42,225 nt of DNA from the NCBI GenBank assembly GCA_002763895.1, contig NSLH01000081.1, forward strand, positions 40,001 through 82,225, read 5' to 3'. The notes beneath the pieces are model-generated. The model did not search any database. It was not told the origin of the DNA and saw nothing but the letters and a program-made list of their open reading frames with translations. Source of the stretch: [Chlorobium] sp. 445. GTDB lineage: Bacteria > Bacteroidota > Chlorobiia > Chlorobiales > Thermochlorobacteraceae. Position 1 is the first letter of the stretch. Every line of letters starts with the position of its first letter. Positions 36,594 through 42,225 of this stretch are shown here, one piece after another. Position numbers and translations under genes: made by a program.

Positions 36594-37410
36594 AGGACTG
36601 CAGAGCGACGCTCCGATTGGGATTTTCGACTCGGGCGTTGGCGGTCTGACGGTTGTGCGTCGCATTATGGAGCGCTTACCGAATGAGCGCATTGTTTATT
36701 TTGGCGATACGGCGCGAGTACCCTACGGTACCAAGTCTGTTCCCACGATTCGCAAATACGCTGCTGAAGATACTGCGCTTTTACTTAAAGAATCTCCGAA
36801 GGTGATTGTTGCGGCTTGTAATACGGTGTCGGCTTTAGCTTTAGACATTGTAGCGCAGGTTGCTAATGGAATTCCTACGATTGGGGTTGTTGCGGCAGGT
36901 GCGCGCCTTGCTGCAGAGCGCAGTCCGAGAGGGTGCATCGGCGTTATTGGCACGGAAGCTACTATCAGCTCAGGCGCATATTATGACGCCATCAAGCATC
37001 TGAAGCCCACGGCAAAAGTTTTTTCCAAAGCCTGCCCGCTTTTTGTACCGCTGGCTGAAGAAGGACTTCTCTCTCACCTTGCTACGCGACTTATTGCAGA
37101 GGATTATCTTTCCGAGTTAATTACTCAAGAAATTGATACACTGGTTTTAGGCTGTACGCACTACCCGCTCTTGCGCAATGTTATTGCAGATGTGGTGGGC
37201 GAATCGGTCTTAATTATTGACTCTGCGGAAGCTGTCGCGCTTGAAGTTGAGTTGCTGCTTTGCGCCGCACGCTTGCTCAATCCGAATGTGCATCACTTGC
37301 CATCGAAGTTTATCGTAAGCGATTTGCCCACGAAATTCAATCGTATTGCTGAATGTTTCTTAGGCTTTTTGCCCCAACACATTGAAGTTATCTTCCCTGA
37401 TTTGCATTGA
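36562..37410 (+). CDS. murI: Glutamate racemase
   Basis: Converts L-glutamate to the D-glutamate of peptidoglycan. Motifs: GIFDSGVGGLTVVRRI, FGDTARVPYGTKS, the first catalytic Cys in AACNTVSALAL, GVIGTEATI and the second catalytic Cys in LGCTHYPLL. The start is set at the ATG 36562-36564 (MTNLSTPKPF; 282 residues), because the longer open frame upstream is a shadow of the acetyltransferase gene. It overlaps that gene's end by 32 nt. Its stop faces the TonB receptor stop across 36 nt. Confidence 0.95.
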   Translation: MTNLSTPKPFEGLQSDAPIGIFDSGVGGLTVVRRIMERLPNERIVYFGDTARVPYGTKSVPTIRKYAAEDTALLLKESPKVIVAACNTVSALALDIVAQVANGIPTIGVVAAGARLAAERSPRGCIGVIGTEATISSGAYYDAIKHLKPTAKVFSKACPLFVPLAEEGLLSHLATRLIAEDYLSELITQEIDTLVLGCTHYPLLRNVIADVVGESVLIIDSAEAVALEVELLLCAARLLNPNVHHLPSKFIVSDLPTKFNRIAECFLGFLPQHIEVIFPDLH

Positions 37411-37446
37411 GCATGTCAGGCGAACCTTACAGCCAGCTATACTTTT

Positions 37447-40029
37447 TTAGAAGACTGCACTAATACCTAGAGTTGGCACAATTGGCAGCATTCCATTAGC
37501 AAAGCGGATGACATTCGGCACCTGTCCTACAGGCACGTCCCATTCTACATCGTGCTCATACCCAATGACATTGGTGCGGTTATAGAGGTTAATGACATCG
37601 AGGTAGAAATCCCAACGTGCGCCCCAAAACTCCGCATGTGCAGTCAGGCGTACATCCAAGCGATGATATTCAGGCAAGCGAGCGGCGTTGACGTTTTCTT
37701 CGCCTCCAAAATCCAAGGAGAACATCGTGCGTCCAAAGAGCGGGTCTTCTTGCACTGCATAACGTCCATCAGGCATTTGAATGATGCGCGGCTGCAAGCC
37801 GATGGCTAAGGTCACAGGAAAGCCGCTGCCGTAGCGCCAACGAACTGCTAAGTCGAGCCAATCGTTGATTTTGTAGCCGCCCACAATGTTAATCGTGTGC
37901 CGCTGGTCAAAGTTAAATGGAATCGTCAGCCCATCTCGATAGCGATTAGCAAAGGCGAGTGCATAACTTATCCACCCGTTGAAGCGGTCTTGCGATGATG
38001 TCAGTCGCTTTTCCAGTAGCACTTCAAGACCGTAGGCTTCACCACGTCCATCATTGACAGGGATAGCTGAGAGCAATTGTCGGCGTTCTGGCGTTGGGGT
38101 CGACCAATTTCTGACGTTGTAAGCATCGCCACCAAGGAAGCGTGAGGTATACACTGTTTGCTCTTCTTTGCGCTGGACAATCAGGTCGTTGAAGAGTTTG
38201 TAATAGGCTTCAGCTTTGAAGAGCCATTGATCGCTTAGCCATCGGTCAATTCCCAAGACAAAGTGCATGGCGCGTTCAGCACGCAGCGAGCGAATGTAGT
38301 CGGCATCACGCAGATCAATAAACTGCTGCTGGTCGATAAGTTTCTCATAGCCGGGCGATTGCACATACATGCCCCATGCTCCACGCAAGGTTGTATTTTC
38401 ATCGACGGCAAATGAGACATTGAAGCGCGGCGAGAGATAAATCTTCTCAATGATTTGGTAGTAATCGAGCCTCAGACCGGGCTGAATGAAGAGTTTGCCA
38501 TCAATTGCTTCGAAGCGATCTTGAATGTAGAAGTTGCTACGCAGGTAAGACTGCTGTTGTCTGACGGTTGTATCAAGTGGCAGTGCGCCTACTCTGCCAG
38601 AGGCTTGTGCGGCAAGAAACCCTGCTCGCAGTTGTTCATTTGGTCGCAAGTAGAAGAAAATGGATGTTGTCAGCACGTCCAATGCACCGCCCACTTCAAG
38701 GAAATGTTTGTCCCACTTGTGCCAAAAGTCATTTCTAAAATTCCACTTTTCGAAGCCGAAGGCATTTTCAGATTGCAAAGTTGCTGCAGCAAGTTGAATG
38801 ACAGCTTGCGGATTAGCTTGAAGTGCACTATCGACTTTGTCAGGCGGATAGTTCAGGCGATCGACAAAGTTACCCGCAAAGCGCGATGAGCCAGCGTTGT
38901 TATACCACGACACCGTGAATTTGTTAAGTGTATTAGCATCGGGTCGGAAATGCCACGACAGCCCAGCCACATCATTGCTGGTCAGGTTACCGACATTGAT
39001 GCTATCGGGTTGATCTGCATTTCGGGCAGAGCTAATCACATCGATACCATCGCGTCCGATGATGCCTGTAAATTGCAGGCGGTGTTGCGGTGCAAGCTGA
39101 AAGGCAAGTCTCATTTGCACATCCGCAAAGTTTGGGAAAGCCGTGTTACCTTCGACAAGACGGGCACCGCGCAAGATAGGTCCAACAATGAGGTCATAGT
39201 AGGTGCGCCGCGCCGAGATTATCCATGAGCCTTCAATGCCAAAAGGAGCTTTGCCTTCAGCTACGACATTTGCGTCAGTTACATTGGCGTTAATTTGCGC
39301 CGTGAAGTATCGATCGCGCACGCCATCACGGTTGGTTACATCGAGCACCGCCGAGAGCCTATCACCATACTTTGCAGGGAAGCCACCTGTGATGAGGCTA
39401 ATGTCTGCAATCGTTTCGGGATTGAACATGCTGATTGTACCATAGAGCCGATAGGGATTGAAGACTTCGATATCATCGACCAGCATCAAGTTCTGGTCAG
39501 GTCCTGAGCCGCGTATGAACAGTTGCGATGAGAAGTCGTTTGCGGCTAAGACACCCGGAATTGCTTGCAAGCCGCGTAGCACATCCTCGACACCACCTGC
39601 TAAATTTTTCACCTGTTTTGGCTCGAGCTTATAGAGACTTGTGCGCACATCTTCTGCTGGTTGACGATAATTTTCAGCGATGACTTGAATTTCATTTGCC
39701 TCTATAACCGTTTCCTGCATTTCCAGTGTGAGGGTCTGTGTCTTGCCATCTTCAATGGTGATACTACGCACAAGTTGCTTGTAGCCAATCAAATTGGCTC
39801 GCAGCGTATAGGTGCCTGCAGGAATGTTTTCGATCTTGAAGCTACCATCGGCTTTTGTGATGGCGCCAAATTCTGTGTCATCAATGCGAATGACCACACC
39901 TGCCAGTGGTTCTTTGCTTGTGGCATCAACTGCTTTGCCTTTGAGCGTGCCTGTGGCAAAGACTATCTCATTTAATGCGACAGTTAAAACAGCAAGGGCG
40001 ATGAGGGCTTTTACGACTTGCATTTTCAT
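37447..40029 (-). CDS. TonB-dependent outer-membrane receptor with carboxypeptidase-regulatory-like N-terminal domain
   Basis: An 860-residue outer-membrane transporter. Residues 1-27 form a signal peptide. Residues about 28-110 are a carboxypeptidase D regulatory-like domain (GKAVDATSKEPLAGVVIRID, ADGSFKIENIPAGTYTLRA), common in Bacteroidota receptors. A plug domain follows (about 125-240: LRGLQAIPGVLAANDFSSQL, FIRGSGPDQNLMLVDD). The rest is a 22-strand-type barrel that ends in a terminal Phe, as required for barrel assembly. No SusD-like partner lies next to it, so it is not a classical Sus pair. The ligand is unknown. A palindrome lies over its likely promoter. Confidence 0.93.
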   Translation of the reverse strand: MKMQVVKALIALAVLTVALNEIVFATGTLKGKAVDATSKEPLAGVVIRIDDTEFGAITKADGSFKIENIPAGTYTLRANLIGYKQLVRSITIEDGKTQTLTLEMQETVIEANEIQVIAENYRQPAEDVRTSLYKLEPKQVKNLAGGVEDVLRGLQAIPGVLAANDFSSQLFIRGSGPDQNLMLVDDIEVFNPYRLYGTISMFNPETIADISLITGGFPAKYGDRLSAVLDVTNRDGVRDRYFTAQINANVTDANVVAEGKAPFGIEGSWIISARRTYYDLIVGPILRGARLVEGNTAFPNFADVQMRLAFQLAPQHRLQFTGIIGRDGIDVISSARNADQPDSINVGNLTSNDVAGLSWHFRPDANTLNKFTVSWYNNAGSSRFAGNFVDRLNYPPDKVDSALQANPQAVIQLAAATLQSENAFGFEKWNFRNDFWHKWDKHFLEVGGALDVLTTSIFFYLRPNEQLRAGFLAAQASGRVGALPLDTTVRQQQSYLRSNFYIQDRFEAIDGKLFIQPGLRLDYYQIIEKIYLSPRFNVSFAVDENTTLRGAWGMYVQSPGYEKLIDQQQFIDLRDADYIRSLRAERAMHFVLGIDRWLSDQWLFKAEAYYKLFNDLIVQRKEEQTVYTSRFLGGDAYNVRNWSTPTPERRQLLSAIPVNDGRGEAYGLEVLLEKRLTSSQDRFNGWISYALAFANRYRDGLTIPFNFDQRHTINIVGGYKINDWLDLAVRWRYGSGFPVTLAIGLQPRIIQMPDGRYAVQEDPLFGRTMFSLDFGGEENVNAARLPEYHRLDVRLTAHAEFWGARWDFYLDVINLYNRTNVIGYEHDVEWDVPVGQVPNVIRFANGMLPIVPTLGISAVF

Positions 40030-40097
40030 CGTGACCTACAAATAGGTTTAGGTTTTATGCCTTAAATCCTGCTCCAGGAACGCTAGATGTGGCAATG

Positions 40098-40132
40098 AAA
40101 GTTTAGCCAAGCAAAGTTATGATAAACTTTGC
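40098..40132 (-). promoter_or_regulatory. Palindromic operator candidate over a -7 element upstream of the TonB receptor
   Basis: A perfect 8-bp inverted repeat, GCAAAGTT/AACTTTGC (40111-40118 and 40125-40132, 6-nt gap), lies about 82 nt before the receptor start codon. Its 3' arm on the minus strand forms TAACTTTG, a match to the Bacteroidota -7 element, although no TTTG lies at the right distance upstream. A second related 8-bp pair, AAAGTTTA/TAAACTTT (40098-40105 and 40123-40130), overlaps it. No U-tract follows, so it is not an acs terminator. Confidence 0.5.
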
Positions 40133-40203
40133 ATTGTGCCGTGCCGTGAATATGCCCCTAATTCAACTCAATGACAGTTTGATGTAAAGTCGCTACGAGT
40201 TCG

Positions 40204-42092
40204 CTAATCTGCAAGTGTGGACAGATCTCCTGCGTCTTGTCCCAGCGATTCAGCTTTGAGCAATCGGCGCACGATTTTGCCGCTGCGTGTTTTTGGCAAT
40301 GCGTCTCGAAACTCAATTTCACTGGGTGTGGCGATAGGTCCTAATTCGCGCCGCACATGATCGCGCAGCACACTCTTGAGTGTTTCATTGGCTTCATGTC
40401 CTGCTCTCACCACCACAAAGGCTTTGATGCGTTCGCCCTTAATTTCATCAGGCAAGCCTACCACTGCCGCTTCAGCTACGGCACTGTGCGTCAGGAATGC
40501 ACTTTCAACTTCTGCTGTGCCGATGCGATGCCCAGCCACATTCATCACATCATCGGCTCTGCCCAGCACGCAGATGTAGCCTTCTTCATCGTAAAAGGCC
40601 ACATCGCCTGAGGCATAACAGCCTTCAAAATCTTCCCAGTATTTTCTGTAGCGTGCGTCATCGCCCCACACGGTTCGCATCATGTAGGGCAACGGTCGGC
40701 GTAAGATGAGCAATCCACCCTGATTGGGCGCCACAGGTTTTCCCTCGGGCGTTACGATATCCACAACAGCCGTTGGCATAGGCTTGCCTGCTTTGCCAAG
40801 TTTCGCTTTAAATGCCGGCAGTGTGCCAATCACAGGCGAAGCAATTTCTGTTTGCCACCAATTATCGACCACAAAGCCACGATCACCTAAAATTGTCTCT
40901 TGCGCCCACTGATGTGCCTCTGGGTTGAGCGGCTCGCCTGCGCAGGCAATCAAGCGCAGCGAACTGGTGTCAAATTTTTTACATGTTCTGCACCATACTT
41001 CATAAACATTCGAACCGCTGTGGGTGCAGTAAACATCAAATTGACTCCATGTCGCTCGACAGTTTGCCAAACAATTCCCGGATGCGGATAGTCAATAGCA
41101 CCTTCGCGTGCCAGCACGGTTGCACCGTTCAGCAACGGTCCATAGACGATATAACTATGCCCAACAATCCAACCGATATCAGAGGTTGCCCAAAAAATGT
41201 CGGTTTCTTTGATGTCATAGAAAGCACGCGAGAGGTAGTAGGTGCCCACCATATAGCCGCCGTGCACATGCACGACGCCTTTGGGTTTGCCTGTTGTGCC
41301 GCTTGTGTAGAGAATGAAAATTGGATGCTCTGCGTCCACGATTTCAGGCTCGCACCATTGCGGTTGATGCTCAATGAAGTCAAAGAAATCTACTTCGCGC
41401 GATGATGTCAGTTCCTGCTTTGGCTCTTGACGACGCAGCACCACAATTTTTTCAATAAACTCAATGTCGCGCACAGCTTCATCGACAATGCTTTTGAGAT
41501 TGACCGTCTTACCAGCGCGGTATGTGACATCGGCACAAAACACCACTTTGGCGCCGCAATCTTCAATGCGTGTTCTGAGCGCACCGACGCCCATGCCTGC
41601 ATAGACCACAGAGTGAATTGCACCGATGCGCGCACACGCTAGCATGGCATAGATTCCTTCCACAGTGAGCGGCATGTAGATAATCACACGGTCACCTTTC
41701 TTCACCCCTGCAGCTTTGAGTGCATTAGCAACTTGTGAGACACGACGCAACAGCCGATCATAAGTTACCACAACTTCCTTACCACTTTCCGTCGTCCAGA
41801 TTATTGCCACTTTATTTCGGCGATGACTGTTGACGTTTCGGTCGAGAGCATTCACCGTGATGTTTGTCTTCCCACCAATAAACCACTCGTGGTGTGGCGG
41901 CTCAAACTTTAAGACCGTATGCCATTTTTCTTGCCACCAGAGTTCATTAGCAATCCCCTCCCAAAATTTCTCAGGCGCAGAAATGCTGTATCGGTAAAGC
42001 GCATCGTAATCTTGAATCAGTGCATTTCTTCGAAGCGACTCAGGCGGGACGATAACGCGCTGCTCTGCAGTGAGTGTTTCAATAGAAGACAT
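40204..42092 (-). CDS. acs: Acetyl-CoA synthetase (AMP-forming), with a one-base frameshift
   Basis: Activates acetate to acetyl-CoA through acetyl-AMP. The N-terminal part has the Acs start region FWEGIANELWWQEKWHTV and the AMP-binding motif YTSGTTGKPKGVVH. The frame breaks after GAEHVK; adding one A (plus-strand T run 40975-40980, six where seven are needed) gives GAEHVKKFDTSSLRLIACAG and continues to WWQTE, with the Trp that shapes a small acyl pocket, YASGDVAFYDEEGYICVLGR and the catalytic Lys in KTRSGKIVRR. Total about 629 residues, normal. The pocket Trp favours acetate, but propionate use cannot be excluded. A GGAGG ribosome-binding site precedes the ATG. Confidence 0.93.
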
Positions 42093-42138
42093 AGCCTTGT
42101 TACTCCTCCGTCGTTGTTAGTTGGAAAATAATGGTGTG

Positions 42139-42169
42139 GAAAGTTAGATAGGCAAACAGAGAGTTCAAA
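42139..42169 (-). promoter_or_regulatory. Bacteroidota-type promoter for acs
   Basis: On the minus strand TTTG (42166-42169), 19 nt, TAACTTTC (42139-42146) differs from TTTG-N19-TAnnTTTG at one position. Transcription would begin near 42132, leaving a leader of about 40 nt that contains the GGAGG ribosome-binding site. Confidence 0.6.
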
Positions 42170-42225
42170 GCAAAAACACCTTGAAGGTTTTGTAAGAGTG
42201 CAAATTGTATTTAATCTTTAATCAA

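Noticed and set aside
1-42225. CRISPR arrays, insertion sequences, prophage or defence systems
   Set aside because: No regularly spaced direct repeats, transposase or phage motifs were seen; the window is mostly housekeeping genes.

Overview
The window is a chromosomal stretch from a member of the Bacteroidota/Chlorobiota (FCB) group, most likely on the Chlorobi side. This rests on four things: the EF-Tu and L22 sequences (for example the L22 start [14 protein letters not shown]), a PorX-type response regulator with a PglZ domain, a SusC/CirA-style TonB receptor with a carboxypeptidase-regulatory-like N-terminus, and several promoters that fit the Bacteroidota sigma consensus TTTG-N19-TAnnTTTG. 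The species call is an inference.

Layout. Positions 1-6149 (+) hold a tightly packed row: a 5'-truncated site-2 protease, a MORN-type repeat protein, folP, the c-di-AMP synthase cdaA, a Na+/H+ antiporter and porX. Positions 6190-9391 (-) hold cmk and a lipoprotein alpha-amylase with a CBM48-like module. Positions 9655-12135 (+) hold a secreted TPR protein and a DASS/SLC13 transporter. A secreted protein of unknown function lies at 12226-13077 (-).

From 35864 down to 13239 (-) lies the translation block: rpsA, then str (rpsL-rpsG-fusA-tuf), S10 (rpsJ to rpsQ), spc (rplN to secY, map, infA) and alpha (rpmJ-rpsM-rpsK-rpsD-rpoA-rplQ), in the classical order. No adk lies between secY and map, and a tRNA-Gly(UCC) gene is inserted between rplN and rplX. 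Positions 36108-37410 (+) carry a GNAT acetyltransferase overlapping murI; 37447-42092 (-) carry a TonB-dependent receptor and an acetyl-CoA synthetase.

Eight genes, most of them essential, are broken by exactly one base: nhaP-like, DASS transporter, rpsN, rplE, rpsQ, fusA, rpsA and acs. Seven of the breaks sit in a homopolymer run and the eighth is best read as a lost G of a GG pair. Each is repaired by one base to a normal full-length protein, so I read them as sequencing errors and annotate the genes as intact.

No CRISPR array, insertion sequence or phage gene was seen. The most interesting signals are regulatory: an 11-bp hairpin that covers the rpsA Shine-Dalgarno, a large two-part hairpin just before rpsH, consensus promoters inside the ribosomal block (one overlaid by an inverted repeat), a terminator between tuf and rpsJ, and the embedded tRNA with its own promoter-like site. 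The row cdaA / Na+/H+ antiporter / porX may link c-di-AMP synthesis, an ion-transport target and a PglZ-type phosphodiesterase.
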